Notes under the pieces: generated by a model
Seen by the model: the letters and a program-made list of their open reading frames with translations, nothing else
What the model was told of the DNA's origin: nothing
The model's database searches: none
Shown here: piece by piece, positions 45,146 to 54,875 of the stretch
Position numbering within the stretch: position 1 is the first letter of the stretch
How the letters are laid out: every line of letters begins with the position of its first letter
Position numbers and translations under genes: made by a program
Assembly: GCF_002896965.1 (NCBI RefSeq)
Contig: NZ_LYMM01000002.1
Coordinates: 62,001 to 126,000, forward strand
DNA: 64,000 nt
Direction: 5' to 3'
Source: Novosphingobium guangzhouense
Lineage (GTDB): Bacteria > Pseudomonadota > Alphaproteobacteria > Sphingomonadales > Sphingomonadaceae

Positions 45146-47652
45146 CGGGTCGGGTTCCTTGGGGCGAGATACGCTGCTCCATACGCCGCCCCATACGCTG
45201 CCTTGAACGGCTGCGGCACGCGGCGCAGGGTGAAGGCGGGGCTGTTCGCGATGCCGCGCACGATGGTCTGGATGCGATACTGGTTCGCAGCGGCGTCGGA
45301 GGCGATCGCGCGCACCGTGGGCATGTCGTTGGCGGAAAGCCCGCGCGCCACGGCGTAAGTCATCAGCCGTTCGGTGAAGGCACGCGTGAATTCGTCCTTT
45401 CGGTCCATCAGCACTTGCTGAAGGCCGGTGAGGCCGTCGAACCGGAAGCCGTCGGGCATCGTCGCGATCGTGTCGATCGGCTGGCCCGCGTCCACGGTTC
45501 GCCATGCGCCCACGGCATCGAAGTTCTCAAGGCTGAAGCCCATCGGGTCCATCTTCACGTGACAGGCGGCGCAAGTCGGGTTCGCGCGGTGCAGTTCCAG
45601 CTGCTGGCGCGCGGTAAGCAGGCGGCCATCGTGGCTGGTCTTGAGCGCGGGCACATCCGGCGGTGGCGGTGGCGGCGCGGCGGCGAGCATGTTCTCAAGG
45701 ATCCACTTGCCGCGCTTCACCACGCTGGTGTGGTTGCCATAGGACGTGACGGTCAGGATGCTCGCCTGCCCCAGCAGCCCGCCGCGATGCCATTCGGGGC
45801 GCAGTGCCACCCGGCGGAACGCGGGGCCGGAGACGCCTGAAATGCCGTAGTGTTCGGCAAGCCGCTGGTTCAGGAACGTGTAGTCGGCGCTGATGAAGTC
45901 CAGCACCGGCCGATCGTTGCGCAGCACGTCCGCGAAGAACATCTCCGTCTCGGTCGCCATCGCGGATTTCAGCCGCACGTCGAACTGCGGGAAGACCTCG
46001 GTGTCGGGGCGCTGCTGATCAAGGTTGCGCAAGTAGAGCCACTGGCCCGCGAAGTTCGTCGTCAGTGCCTTTGCGCGCGGATCGGCCAGCATGCGGGCCA
46101 CTTCGGCATCAAGCACGGCGGGCTGGGCCAGCCTGCCCTGTTCGGCAAGGGTCAGCAGGCGATCGTCGGGGATCGAACTCCACAGGAACAGCGACAGGCG
46201 CGTCGCCAGTTCAAGGTCCGAAACACGGTTGACGCTGCCGGGCATGGCGCCTTGCGGATCGCGCTCCACCACGAACAGGAATTCGGGCGAGACGAGCACG
46301 GCTTCCAGCGCTGCTTCGATGCCGTGTTCGAAATCGGAAGCCTTGCGCTCGTCGGCGTAGATGCGCAGCAATGGAGCCACGTCGAAACCGCCGACCGGAC
46401 GACGCCATGCGCGGCGGGCAAGGGTGGTGACGATCTTCGTCGCGCACGCCTCTTCCTCGCTGGCCTTCTTCGGGCGGCAGAGGAACACGGCGCGGCGGCT
46501 GGGGGTGTCGGGCATTCCCGACGCGTCAAACGGGCCTGCCACATCCACCTGCAGCACGTCGCGCGGGAAGTTCGCTTGCGAATAGCGCTGGTGCATGCGG
46601 TAGCTGGGCACGTTCAGCGTACTGGCCAGCTTGCCGTCTACCCACACGTCGAGTGGCAGCATCTTCGGCTTGTCGAGCGGCAGCGGCACCTTGTCGGTAT
46701 CGTTGCGCAGCACCTGCACGGCTTCGGAAGGCGCGATGGTGCGCCGGAAGGACAGCGCCACGAGATGGGAGCCTGCCTTCATCGGCACGCGGGCGGTGAC
46801 CTTGTCCTCCGCCAGTCTGTCGGTTTCGTTGTTGGTATTGGCGTTGAGCCAGGCCGAGATGTCGTACTGCCCGTCACGGCGCGCATAGTAACGTTGGGCA
46901 TAGCCCCCGCGCGATGCCAGCGGCAGCATCGCACCCGCACGCTCGTTGTAAGCCGGAACGCCCGAATTCTGGACCGAGCCATCCTTGGGCACCTGCCATG
47001 TCGTCACCACTTCGCGGGACGAAGTGAGGCCGGTAGCCATGCGACCCACTTTGCCCGCGACTGCGACATAGCGCTCCATCAGCGTGGGCGATACGGAGAG
47101 CACGTCGGCGATATTGTCGAAGCCGAAGCCGGAGTTGTCGGCGGGAAGCTCACGGCTGAAATCCACGTCGAGCGCCAGCAGGTCGCGCACCGCGTTGGCG
47201 TATTCCATGCGGTTCAAGCGGCGGATCGTGGCGCGGCCCGGATCGGGGTTGGCGGCAAGGTAGCCCGCGCGCGACGTGTCGAGCCAGTTGACGAAGGCGG
47301 CGCGCATCTGGGCAGAGGGCTGCGTCTTGCCGTGCGGCGGCATTTCCCCGGCGGCGACGCGGCGCAGGATCTTCTCCCATTCCTCCGCATGGCGGCCGGT
47401 GCGGATATCGTCCGCCTTGAGATCTTCCACTGAAAGATCGGCGATCATGTCGATGTCGTTGTGGCAGCGCGAACAGTATTCGCCCAGCATCGGCTCCACG
47501 AAATCGGCGGCCTGCTGCGGGGTCATCGTGGCGAAATCGGGTGATTTGTCCTGCGCCGATCCCTGCGTCGCCGCGTAGACGGTGGCCGCAGTGACGAGCG
47601 CGCTCAGCGCAAGCGTCGTCCTGCCAAGGTTATGCCGCCCGAAAAGGCTCAT
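45142..47652 (-). CDS. DUF1592-family multidomain exported cytochrome-like protein
   Basis: This 836-residue protein has DUF1587, DUF1592, DUF1588 and DUF1585 regions in order, as in planctomycete-type proteins. An N-terminal signal (MSLFGRHNLGRTTLALSALV) is followed by a c-type heme motif EYCSRCHNDID near residue 65. A second CxxCH lies near the C-terminus (NPTCAACHVKMDPMGFSLEN). LNRMEYANAVRDLL marks DUF1587. I start at ATG 47652 rather than 47745, because the upstream 31 residues are basic and delay the signal. It heads a five-gene minus-strand operon. Its substrate is unknown. Confidence 0.87.
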   Translation of the reverse strand: MSLFGRHNLGRTTLALSALVTAATVYAATQGSAQDKSPDFATMTPQQAADFVEPMLGEYCSRCHNDIDMIADLSVEDLKADDIRTGRHAEEWEKILRRVAAGEMPPHGKTQPSAQMRAAFVNWLDTSRAGYLAANPDPGRATIRRLNRMEYANAVRDLLALDVDFSRELPADNSGFGFDNIADVLSVSPTLMERYVAVAGKVGRMATGLTSSREVVTTWQVPKDGSVQNSGVPAYNERAGAMLPLASRGGYAQRYYARRDGQYDISAWLNANTNNETDRLAEDKVTARVPMKAGSHLVALSFRRTIAPSEAVQVLRNDTDKVPLPLDKPKMLPLDVWVDGKLASTLNVPSYRMHQRYSQANFPRDVLQVDVAGPFDASGMPDTPSRRAVFLCRPKKASEEEACATKIVTTLARRAWRRPVGGFDVAPLLRIYADERKASDFEHGIEAALEAVLVSPEFLFVVERDPQGAMPGSVNRVSDLELATRLSLFLWSSIPDDRLLTLAEQGRLAQPAVLDAEVARMLADPRAKALTTNFAGQWLYLRNLDQQRPDTEVFPQFDVRLKSAMATETEMFFADVLRNDRPVLDFISADYTFLNQRLAEHYGISGVSGPAFRRVALRPEWHRGGLLGQASILTVTSYGNHTSVVKRGKWILENMLAAAPPPPPPDVPALKTSHDGRLLTARQQLELHRANPTCAACHVKMDPMGFSLENFDAVGAWRTVDAGQPIDTIATMPDGFRFDGLTGLQQVLMDRKDEFTRAFTERLMTYAVARGLSANDMPTVRAIASDAAANQYRIQTIVRGIANSPAFTLRRVPQPFKAAYGAAYGAAYLAPRNPTR

Positions 47653-47760
47653 TGATGTTCCCGACCCCATGGCCGGCGCCGCGTCATCGCGGTTGGTCCG
47701 GCGTGCCCTGTTCCGCCGAAGCGGACCTGTGTTGGGCGATCCCACTATCGGTCGGTGGTG

Positions 47761-47777
47761 TTGACGTCCAGCGTCAA
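47761..47777. promoter_or_regulatory. Inverted repeat upstream of the DUF1592 operon
   Basis: TTGACG-TCCAG-CGTCAA is a perfect 6-bp inverted repeat with a 5-base spacer, 109 bp before the DUF1592 start. It is a plausible operator for this operon. No regulator gene is adjacent. Confidence 0.35.
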
Positions 47778-47804
47778 TAACCGGACATGGTGTTCGGGAA
47801 ATTA

Positions 47805-47832
47805 GAGCGGGGGCGCAACAAGCCCCCCGCTC
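47805..47832 (-). terminator. Terminator after accA
   Basis: On the minus strand GAGCGGGGG pairs with CCCCCGCTC (47805-47813 with 47824-47832), a 9-bp stem, followed by TAATTTCCC. It starts 15 bases after the accA stop and closes the acc operon. Confidence 0.75.
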
Positions 47833-47847
47833 AAACTGACGCGAAGG

Positions 47848-48795
47848 TCAGAGCGAACCGATTGCCAGGAAGCGCTCTTCGCGCTGGCGGATCAGGTCGG
47901 CGCCGGACAGGCGGCCAAGCGCATCGAGTTCGCGGCCGACCGCATCGGCCAGTGCGCGCGCCGTCGCCGTCGGATCGCGGTGCGCACCGCCGATGGGCTC
48001 GGGCACGATGCCGTCGATGACTTTGAGGCCCAGCAGGTCCTGCGCCGTCACTTTCATCGCGGTGGCCGCATCGGCTGCCTTGTCAGGCGTGCGCCACAGG
48101 ATCGAGGACGCGCCTTCGGGGGAAATTACCGAATAGACCGAGTGCTCCAGCATCAGCACGGTGTTGGCCGCGGCGATCGCGACCGCGCCACCCGAACCGC
48201 CTTCGCCGACGATCACCGCCACCATCGGCACACCAAGCGCCAGACAGGCTTCGGTAGAACGGGCGATGGCTTCGGACTGGCCGCGTTCCTCAGCCTCGAC
48301 ACCGGGGAAGGCACCGGCGGTATCGACCAGCGTAACGACCGGCAGGCCGAACTTGCTGGCCATTTCCATCAGGCGGATCGCCTTGCGATAGCCTTCGGGC
48401 TTGGCCATGCCGAAGTTGTGCTTGATGCGCGTGGCGGTGTCGTGCCCCTTTTCATGGCCGATCACCATGACCTTGCGGCCATCGAGCGTTGCCAAGCCCC
48501 CGATGATGGCAGCATCTTCGCCATACGTGCGGTCACCGGCAAGGGCGACGAAATCGGTGAAGATCAGGCGCAGGTAATCTACGAAGTGCGGGCGCTGCGG
48601 ATGGCGGGCGACCTGCGTCTTCTGCCAGGGCGAAAGCTTGGCGTAAGTCGTCTCCAGCATGCCTGCGCTTTTCTTCGCAAGCTTGTCGATCTCGCTCTCG
48701 ATGTCGAGGTCGCTGCCGTCGGCGGTGGCGCGCAGTTCTGCGATGCGCGCTTCCAGCTCGGCGATCGGCTTTTCAAAGTCGAGAAACGAAATCAT
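47848..48795 (-). CDS. accA: Acetyl-CoA carboxylase carboxyltransferase subunit alpha
   Basis: This 315-residue subunit starts at ATG 48795 (MISFLDFEKPIAELE), the standard AccA N-terminus; an in-frame ATG at 48822 adds nine residues and lacks a ribosome site. With AccD it transfers the carboxyl group from carboxybiotin to acetyl-CoA, giving malonyl-CoA. FGMAKPEGYRKAIRLMEMA, TLVDTAGAFPGVEAEERGQ and GEGGSGGAVAIAAAN are the conserved crotonase-fold segments. A 92-base gap with a hairpin separates it from accC. Confidence 0.96.
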   Translation of the reverse strand: MISFLDFEKPIAELEARIAELRATADGSDLDIESEIDKLAKKSAGMLETTYAKLSPWQKTQVARHPQRPHFVDYLRLIFTDFVALAGDRTYGEDAAIIGGLATLDGRKVMVIGHEKGHDTATRIKHNFGMAKPEGYRKAIRLMEMASKFGLPVVTLVDTAGAFPGVEAEERGQSEAIARSTEACLALGVPMVAVIVGEGGSGGAVAIAAANTVLMLEHSVYSVISPEGASSILWRTPDKAADAATAMKVTAQDLLGLKVIDGIVPEPIGGAHRDPTATARALADAVGRELDALGRLSGADLIRQREERFLAIGSL

Positions 48796-48858
48796 GATCT
48801 TCCAGTCCGTGTCGTCGGCCATTCAGCCGATACCACAATGCGTTACTTCAAACGAGGA

Positions 48859-48881
48859 GGGGCGAGCGCAAGGCCCGCCCC
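48859..48881 (-). terminator. Hairpin between accC and accA
   Basis: Bases 48859-48867 pair with 48873-48881 (GGGGCG arm and CGCCCC arm, one mismatch) around a 5-base loop, 6 bases after the accC stop, followed on the minus strand by TCCTCGTTTG. It may attenuate transcription into accA. Confidence 0.45.
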
Positions 48882-48887
48882 GTCCGT

Positions 48888-50240
48888 TCAGTCGGCGGCC
48901 CGTTTGGCCAGCCAGTCTTCCAGCCACTTGATCGTGTAGTCGCCGGTCTTGAACTCGGGATCTTCCAGCAGAGCCTGGTGAAGCGGGATCGAGGTCTTGA
49001 CGCCGTCGATCACCATTTCCTCCAGTGCGCGCTTGAGGCGCATGATGGCCCCGTTGCGGCTGCGGCCCGACACGATCAGCTTGCCGATCATCGAATCGTA
49101 GTACGGCGGGATGCGGTAGCCCGAATAGAGCCCCGAATCGACGCGCACGTTCATGCCGCCCGCTGCGTGGTAGTTCGTCACCTGACCCGGCGAGGGGGTG
49201 AAGTTCCACGGATCTTCCGCGTTGATGCGGCATTCGATGGCGTGACCCTTGAACTCGATCTCGTCCTGTCGGAACGACAGCGGCTGGCCGTCGGCGATGC
49301 GGATCTGTTCGCGCACCAGATCGACGCCGGTGATGGCTTCCGTCACCGGATGCTCCACCTGCAGGCGGGTGTTCATCTCGATGAAGTAGAACTCGCCGTT
49401 TTCCCACAGGAACTCGATCGTGCCCGCGCCGCGATAGCCCATGTCGGCCATCGCTTTCGAAACGATGCCGCCCATGCGGTCGCGCTCTTCCGGCGTGATG
49501 ACGGGGGAGGGGGCTTCTTCCAGCACCTTCTGGTGGCGGCGCTGCAGTGAACAGTCGCGCTCGCCCAGATGGACGGCTTCGCCATTGCCGTCGCCGAACA
49601 CCTGGAACTCGATGTGGCGCGGGTTGCCGAGGTACTTTTCCATGTAGACCGTGGCGTCGCCGAAGGCCGCCTTGGCCTCCGAACGGGCCTGGCCCATCTG
49701 GCTTTCCAGTTCCTCGGCCGAATTAACGACCTTCATGCCGCGGCCGCCGCCGCCCGATGCCGCCTTGATGATGACCGGATAACCGATCTTTTCGGCAAGG
49801 TCGCGCGCCTCTGCGAAGTCTTCGATCGCGCCGTCAGAGCCGGGGACCAGCGGCAGGCCCAGCGCGCCTGCGGTGCGCTTGGCTTCCACCTTGTCGCCCA
49901 TCGTGCGGATGTGCTCGGGCTTCGGGCCGACCCACTTCAGGCCATGCGCCTCGACGATCTCGGCGAAGCGGGCGTTTTCCGAAAGGAAGCCGTAGCCGGG
50001 GTGGATCGCGTCGGCCTGCGTGATCTCTGCGGCAGAGATGATCGCGGCGACGTTGAGGTAGCTGTCCTTAGCGGCGGGCGGGCCGATGCAGACCGCGTGG
50101 TCGGCAAGGCGCACGTGCATCGCGTCGGCGTCGGCGGTGGAGTGCACCGCGACGGTCTCGATGCCCATTTCGCGCGCGGCGCGATGGATGCGCAGCGCGA
50201 TTTCGCCGCGGTTGGCAATCAGGAGGCGCTTGATGGCCAT
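48888..50240 (-). CDS. accC: Acetyl-CoA carboxylase biotin carboxylase subunit
   Basis: This 450-residue ATP-grasp enzyme carboxylates the biotin on AccB with bicarbonate and [22 protein letters not shown] is the N-terminal domain signature, [13 protein letters not shown] the glycine-rich ATP loop, and [16 protein letters not shown] contains the catalytic Glu/Asn/Arg residues. Length equals that of E. coli AccC, so it is the stand-alone subunit and not a fused acyl-CoA carboxylase alpha chain. It follows accB by 14 bases. Confidence 0.96.
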   Translation of the reverse strand: MAIKRLLIANRGEIALRIHRAAREMGIETVAVHSTADADAMHVRLADHAVCIGPPAAKDSYLNVAAIISAAEITQADAIHPGYGFLSENARFAEIVEAHGLKWVGPKPEHIRTMGDKVEAKRTAGALGLPLVPGSDGAIEDFAEARDLAEKIGYPVIIKAASGGGGRGMKVVNSAEELESQMGQARSEAKAAFGDATVYMEKYLGNPRHIEFQVFGDGNGEAVHLGERDCSLQRRHQKVLEEAPSPVITPEERDRMGGIVSKAMADMGYRGAGTIEFLWENGEFYFIEMNTRLQVEHPVTEAITGVDLVREQIRIADGQPLSFRQDEIEFKGHAIECRINAEDPWNFTPSPGQVTNYHAAGGMNVRVDSGLYSGYRIPPYYDSMIGKLIVSGRSRNGAIMRLKRALEEMVIDGVKTSIPLHQALLEDPEFKTGDYTIKWLEDWLAKRAAD

Positions 50241-50254
50241 GTCCGGTCCCGTTC

Positions 50255-50716
50255 TCAGCCGATCACGACGAGCGGCTGGTCGAATTCGACCGGCTGCTGG
50301 TTGTCGACGAGGATCGCGGTGACGGTGCCGGCCTTGGGCGCGACGATCTGGTTCATGACCTTCATCGCCTCGACGATGAGGAGCACGTCGCCGGCCTTCA
50401 CGGTCTTGCCGACGGTGATGAAGTCAGCCGCGCCCGGTTCGGGGGCGAGGTAGACGGTGCCGACCATCGGTGACTTCACGGCATCGACCGGCGCAGCGGC
50501 AGCGGCGGGCGCAGCCTCGGCGGCAACCGGAGCAGCCGCGACGGGCGCGGCAGCAGCCGGGGCATAGCCCATCGGCGGCAGGGCCGCGGCGATCTGCTGG
50601 GCCATCTGGCGCGAGACGCGGATCTTGCGATCGCCATCCTCGACCTCGATCTCGGTCAGGCCGGTGTCGGCCAGCAGTTCTGCGAGTTCGCGAACCAGGG
50701 CGCTATCGATATTCAC
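50255..50716 (-). CDS. accB: Biotin carboxyl carrier protein
   Basis: This 153-residue protein has an N-terminal helical segment, an Ala/Pro-rich flexible linker (residues 50-80) and a C-terminal biotinyl domain. Lys119 in [16 protein letters not shown] is the biotinylated residue. The MN in place of the more common ML after MKV is seen in the AccB branch (EAMKxMN). Start overlaps the accD stop by 4 bp. Confidence 0.96.
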   Translation of the reverse strand: MNIDSALVRELAELLADTGLTEIEVEDGDRKIRVSRQMAQQIAAALPPMGYAPAAAAPVAAAPVAAEAAPAAAAAPVDAVKSPMVGTVYLAPEPGAADFITVGKTVKAGDVLLIVEAMKVMNQIVAPKAGTVTAILVDNQQPVEFDQPLVVIG

Positions 50717-51561
50717 GCGACTTCCTTTCGTGCAAGATAACCGAGCAGCGTTGCCAGCGTGTCTTTCAGGTCCTTGCGGTGGACCACCATGTCCACCATG
50801 CCGTGGGCATGGAGGTACTCGGCGCGCTGGAAGCCGTCGGGGAGTTTTTCTCGGATGGTGTCCTGGATCACGCGCTGGCCGGCAAAGCCGATGAGCGCGC
50901 CGGGTTCGGCAATCTGCACATCGCCAAGCATGGCGTAGCTGGCGGTCACGCCGCCGGTGGTGGGATCGGTCAGGACAACGATATAGGGCAGGCCCGCAGC
51001 GGCAAGGCGGCGGGTGGCCACGGTGGTCTTGGGCATCTGCATAAGGGACAGGATGCCCTCCTGCATGCGCGCGCCGCCCGCTGCGGTGACGATGACATAG
51101 GCGCAGTTTTCAGCGATCGCCTTTTCCACGCCGGCGACGAAAGCCTCCCCCACGGCCATGCCCATCGAGCCGCCCATGAACTTGAAGTCCTGCACGCCCA
51201 GCACGGCCTTGGCGCCGTTCACGGCACCGTAGGCGTTGGTCAGCGCATCGGGGTAGGGATTGGTGGCGCGGGCGGCCTTGAGGCGATCGGGATACTTCTT
51301 GGTATCGCGGAAATTCAGCGGGTTCTCGGGAACCTTGGGCGTCGGCAGGACCGTGTAGCCGGTGTCCAGCAGCAGGTCGAAGCGCGCCTTGGCGCCGATG
51401 CGGCCGTGGTGCTCGCACTTGGGGCAAACCGAAAGATTGGCCTCGAACTCCTTGATGAAGAGCATCTCGCCGCAGCTGGCGCACTTCATCCAGAGTTCGT
51501 CGGGCGTATCGCGCTTGGCGAGGCTCGATATGGAATTGCGGACTTTGTCGAGCCAACTCAT
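50713..51561 (-). CDS. accD: Acetyl-CoA carboxylase carboxyltransferase subunit beta
   Basis: This 282-residue subunit starts at ATG 51561 ([11 protein letters not shown]), as in other AccD proteins. The N-terminal zinc finger is [23 protein letters not shown] written in two parts: CASC at about residue 27 and CPKC about 15 residues later. [14 protein letters not shown] and [18 protein letters not shown] are the carboxyltransferase motifs. It opens the minus-strand order accD-accB-accC-accA, which is unusual. Confidence 0.96.
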   Translation of the reverse strand: MSWLDKVRNSISSLAKRDTPDELWMKCASCGEMLFIKEFEANLSVCPKCEHHGRIGAKARFDLLLDTGYTVLPTPKVPENPLNFRDTKKYPDRLKAARATNPYPDALTNAYGAVNGAKAVLGVQDFKFMGGSMGMAVGEAFVAGVEKAIAENCAYVIVTAAGGARMQEGILSLMQMPKTTVATRRLAAAGLPYIVVLTDPTTGGVTASYAMLGDVQIAEPGALIGFAGQRVIQDTIREKLPDGFQRAEYLHAHGMVDMVVHRKDLKDTLATLLGYLARKEVA

Positions 51562-51971
51562 TCGATTTCGTACCAATCTTCGTGGAAAAAGGGCCTTCGA
51601 GACTGGCCTTTTCCCCATGTGTTTCGGCGCGTCTCGTGCGTGTACGGCGGCGACCCGGATAGAGCGCCGGAGCCATACAAGGCGCGCCCATTAGAGGAAT
51701 CCGCGTGAAGGCCGCAAGCCAATTCAGCCCAACCTGTGGGCAACTGGGGCGCAGAGGGGTATTCCCGTCGCGCGGCACGGCTGCTTTCCCTATTGGGCAA
51801 CCTGAAAGAAAATCATTATAAATCAATCCTATGGAAAATCTGGTCTGGAAATTGGGTGATCGGAAGGGCCAAATAGGCTTTGTAATCCTTTGCAGCAGCT
51901 TCGACGTGGCGTTGGGGCGCTTTTGTGTGTTGGAGTGAACACTGGAACAGCTTGCTGACAGTCCCGGCGCG
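51562..51971. other. Divergent intergenic region accD / fdhD
   Basis: This 410-base stretch has no convincing gene. It must hold the acc operon promoter and probably the fdhD promoter. An imperfect hairpin (GGAAAAAGGGCC at 51584-51595 with GGCCTTTTCC at 51605-51614) lies in the accD leader, 23 bases before its start codon. The section 51800-51900 is AT-richer than the surroundings, as promoters often are. A 37-codon GTG frame near 51704 has no supporting feature. Confidence 0.6.
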
Positions 51972-52802
51972 GTGCGCATCGACCTTCGCCGCACCACGTA
52001 TGACGGCGCAGAGGGAGACGCTTTTGCGTCCCCCGTCCCGGTCGAGGCGCCTGTTGCGATCGAGACAAACGGCATCGCTTACGCGGTGATGATGGCGACA
52101 CCGCTGGCGCTGGAGGATTTCGTCACAGGTTTCCTGATGGCCGAGGGGCTGGCGCTGGCCGGGGAGGTCGGTGAAGTGGCCGTTCATGCGACGGACAATG
52201 CCGAATGGGGCAAGGGCTATGTCGCGCGGGTGAACCTGCCGCCCGAACGGCTCGGCCCGATCCTGGAACGCGCGCGGCGGCGGGTGGGAGATAGTTCCTG
52301 CGGCATCTGCGGGATCGAGGGGGTGGAGGCCGCATTGCGCCCGTTGCCCGCACTTTCCCTTGCATCTCAGGCCTTTGCATCTCAGGTCAGCCCGCAGGCG
52401 ATCGGTCGTGCCCTTGATGCCATGCGCGCAGGGCAGGTTCTGGGCTCGCTGACCCGTGCGACCCATGCCGCGGCATTCTGCAGCGAGAAGGGGGAGGTTC
52501 TGGCGCTGCGCGAGGACGTGGGGCGGCACAATGCGCTGGACAAGCTGGTGGGCGCACTGGCGCGGGCCGATGGCGGGCGGGGCATCGATCCGGCGCAGGG
52601 CTTCATCGTCATGACATCGCGCTGTTCCTATGAACTGGTGGAGAAGACGGTGCGGGCCGTGTGCCCGCTGCTGGTTACGATCTCTGCCCCCACCGACCTT
52701 GCGGTGCGTCGCGCGCAAGCGGCGGGACTGAGGCTGGCGGTCGTGGCGCGTGGGGATTCCATGCTCATGGTCGATCCCGGTCAGCGGTTCGTCGAAGGCT
52801 GA
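51972..52802 (+). CDS. fdhD: Formate dehydrogenase accessory sulfurtransferase FdhD
   Basis: This 276-residue protein delivers sulfur from cysteine desulfurase to the molybdenum cofactor of formate dehydrogenase. GDSSCGICGIEGV holds the conserved CxxC. EDFVTGFLMAEG and REDVGRHNALDKLVG are family motifs, and MTSRCSYELVEKT is the cofactor-binding region. GTG 51972 is the only normal start after the in-frame TGA at 51936. No formate dehydrogenase gene is in the window. Confidence 0.93.
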   Translation: MRIDLRRTTYDGAEGDAFASPVPVEAPVAIETNGIAYAVMMATPLALEDFVTGFLMAEGLALAGEVGEVAVHATDNAEWGKGYVARVNLPPERLGPILERARRRVGDSSCGICGIEGVEAALRPLPALSLASQAFASQVSPQAIGRALDAMRAGQVLGSLTRATHAAAFCSEKGEVLALREDVGRHNALDKLVGALARADGGRGIDPAQGFIVMTSRCSYELVEKTVRAVCPLLVTISAPTDLAVRRAQAAGLRLAVVARGDSMLMVDPGQRFVEG

Positions 52803-52876
52803 ACCCCGGTTATCCTTGCAGACAGGCGTGTGCGCACATAGGTTCGCTGACAACCGGGTTTTCACAAGGATTACAC

Positions 52877-54097
52877 ATGGCCACCGGCCCCGCATTCGGC
52901 ACTGATACCGCTGGCGAACTGAAGCTGACCCCGCCCGATCCGGTGCCCACCGTGGCGCCCGAGCGCGCGGCGGGCCTTGTCGCCATCGGGGACGAGGCGA
53001 AATCCAAGCTGCAGGTGCGCGTGGACGAGTTCGTGAACGACCTTGTCTCCGAAGACGCCGCCTCGCCGGAATTCGGCCGCAAGGTGGATCAGATCACCAA
53101 CATGGGTCGCAAGGAAATTTCGGACGCCTCCAGCCATTCCAACCGCTTCCTCGACCGCCCGGTGCGGGCGATGGACAAGGATGCAGGCGTGGGTGCCGAC
53201 CTTGCCGAACTGCGCCGCACGGTCGAGGATCTGGATCCCAGCCGCAAGGGCAAGCTGCTTGAACCGCGCAAGATCTTCGGCGTGATTCCGTTCGGCAGCA
53301 AGTTGAAGAACTACTTCGACGGCTACCAGAGCGCGCAGGGCCATATCAGCGCGATCCTGGCGCGCCTGCAGGGCGGCAAGGACGAACTGCTGATGGACAA
53401 TGCCGCCATCGACGTGGAACGCCAGAACCTGTGGGCCGCCATGGGCAAGCTCGAACAGATGATCTACATGGCGCGCACGCTTGACGACGCGCTTGAGCAG
53501 AAGGCCAACGATCTCGATCATACTGACCCGGCCAAGGCCAAGGCGGTGCGCGAATCGGCTCTGTTCTATGTGCGCCAGCGCACGCAGGACCTGCTGACGC
53601 AGATGGCGGTTTCGGTGCAAGGGTATCTGGCGCTGGACCTTGTGAAGAAGAACAACGTCGAACTGGTGAAGGGTGTCGACCGCGCTTCCACCACCACGGT
53701 CGGCGCACTGCGCACGGCGGTCACGGTGGCGCAGGCGATGGCGAACCAGAAGCTGGTGCTGGACCAGATCACTGCGCTCAACACGACGACCGCTAACATC
53801 ATCGACGGCACCGGCCAGATGCTCAAGGACAATACCGCCCGCATCCACGAACAGGCGGCGAATTCCACCATTCCGCTGGAAACGCTCAGCCGCGCGTTCC
53901 AGAATATCTACGACACGATGGATTCGATCGACACCTTCAAGCTCAAGGCGCTGGATTCGATGAAGCAGACGGTGACCTCGCTGGAAGGGGAGATCGGCAA
54001 GTCCAAGGCCTATATCGCCCGCGCGCAGGGGCAGTCCGAAGGGCTGGCGGCAGGCGACGATGCCGCCGCGAAGACATTGCTGGAGGCACTGGACTAA
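52877..54097 (+). CDS. TelA/KlaA-family toxic anion resistance protein
   Basis: This 406-residue largely helical protein starts at ATG 52877 with AAGGA 6 bases upstream. Segments such as SSHSNRFLDRPVRAM, LWAAMGKLEQMIYMARTLDD and KKNNVELVKGVDRASTTTVG are typical of TelA, first known from tellurite-resistance loci, whose molecular role is not settled. A 10-bp palindrome TGTGCGCACA lies 39 bases before it. The XpaC-like gene follows 6 bases downstream, the usual partner. Confidence 0.88.
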   Translation: MATGPAFGTDTAGELKLTPPDPVPTVAPERAAGLVAIGDEAKSKLQVRVDEFVNDLVSEDAASPEFGRKVDQITNMGRKEISDASSHSNRFLDRPVRAMDKDAGVGADLAELRRTVEDLDPSRKGKLLEPRKIFGVIPFGSKLKNYFDGYQSAQGHISAILARLQGGKDELLMDNAAIDVERQNLWAAMGKLEQMIYMARTLDDALEQKANDLDHTDPAKAKAVRESALFYVRQRTQDLLTQMAVSVQGYLALDLVKKNNVELVKGVDRASTTTVGALRTAVTVAQAMANQKLVLDQITALNTTTANIIDGTGQMLKDNTARIHEQAANSTIPLETLSRAFQNIYDTMDSIDTFKLKALDSMKQTVTSLEGEIGKSKAYIARAQGQSEGLAAGDDAAAKTLLEALD

Positions 54098-54103
54098 CCC
54101 ACG

Positions 54104-54814
54104 ATGGCTCAGGTTCCGGCCAAGAACTCGCAACGCGTATCGCAGGAAATCGTGCGCGCCGCCCGTCGCCAGCGGGCCGCGCGGCTGTACAACGCGCGCA
54201 AGGATCAGTGGCGCTTTCGCATGCGCCGGTTGCGCCGGGCGTTTCTGGCGATGGTGGGCATCTACATCGCCGGGCTGGTCGCGGCGCTGGCGCTGGGTGG
54301 AGTATCCTTCACGGCGACGATGCTGACGTTCCTGCTGGGCATCGCTGTGTTCGTGGTGCTCTCCATCTTCCCCGCCACCCCGCGCACGCATGTGGAGGAT
54401 CTGAACGCGGCCAGCCTGCCCGAACTGGCCGGGTCCACCGAACTGTGGCTGGAAGGAAAGCGCAAGGCGCTGCCCAATGCCGCTGTCGATGCGGTGGACA
54501 TGATCGGCGTGCGGCTGGAACAGCTGGCACCGCAACTGGCCGTGCTCGACGAACGCGGGCCTGCAGCGCGCGAAGTGCGCAAGCTGCTGACCGAACATCT
54601 GCCCGAAATGGTCAACAGCTACACCCGCATCCCCGCGCAGCTGCGCGGGAAGCAGGGTGCGGGCGGTACTTCCCCGTCAGAGCAGTTGGTGGATGGCCTT
54701 TGCGTAATCGCCGACCAGATCGAGGCGATGAGCGAGGATCTGTCCCGCAATGACGTGGATGCCCTGGCCACGCGTGGCCGTTTCCTTGAAGTGAAATATC
54801 TCGACAAGGAGTGA
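54104..54814 (+). CDS. XpaC-like membrane protein, partner of TelA
   Basis: This 236-residue protein has a basic N-terminus, two adjacent membrane segments (AFLAMVGIYIAGLVAALALG and FTATMLTFLLGIAVFVVLSI, residues 45-85) and a helical cytoplasmic C-terminal domain. It resembles the 5-bromo-4-chloroindolyl phosphate hydrolysis (XpaC) family that is usually paired with TelA. The sequence shows no catalytic motif. It probably anchors or works with the TelA protein at the membrane. Confidence 0.72.
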   Translation: MAQVPAKNSQRVSQEIVRAARRQRAARLYNARKDQWRFRMRRLRRAFLAMVGIYIAGLVAALALGGVSFTATMLTFLLGIAVFVVLSIFPATPRTHVEDLNAASLPELAGSTELWLEGKRKALPNAAVDAVDMIGVRLEQLAPQLAVLDERGPAAREVRKLLTEHLPEMVNSYTRIPAQLRGKQGAGGTSPSEQLVDGLCVIADQIEAMSEDLSRNDVDALATRGRFLEVKYLDKE

Positions 54815-54875
54815 TCGGAGGGAGGCATCGCCGGGGCGGCGCGCGCCCGTTTCGGCGGCGTGCTATCGGGGCGGG

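Noticed and set aside
51704..51820. A 37-codon frame (GTG start) in the accD/fdhD gap
   Set aside because: No family resemblance and no neighbour context; equally long frames occur by chance.
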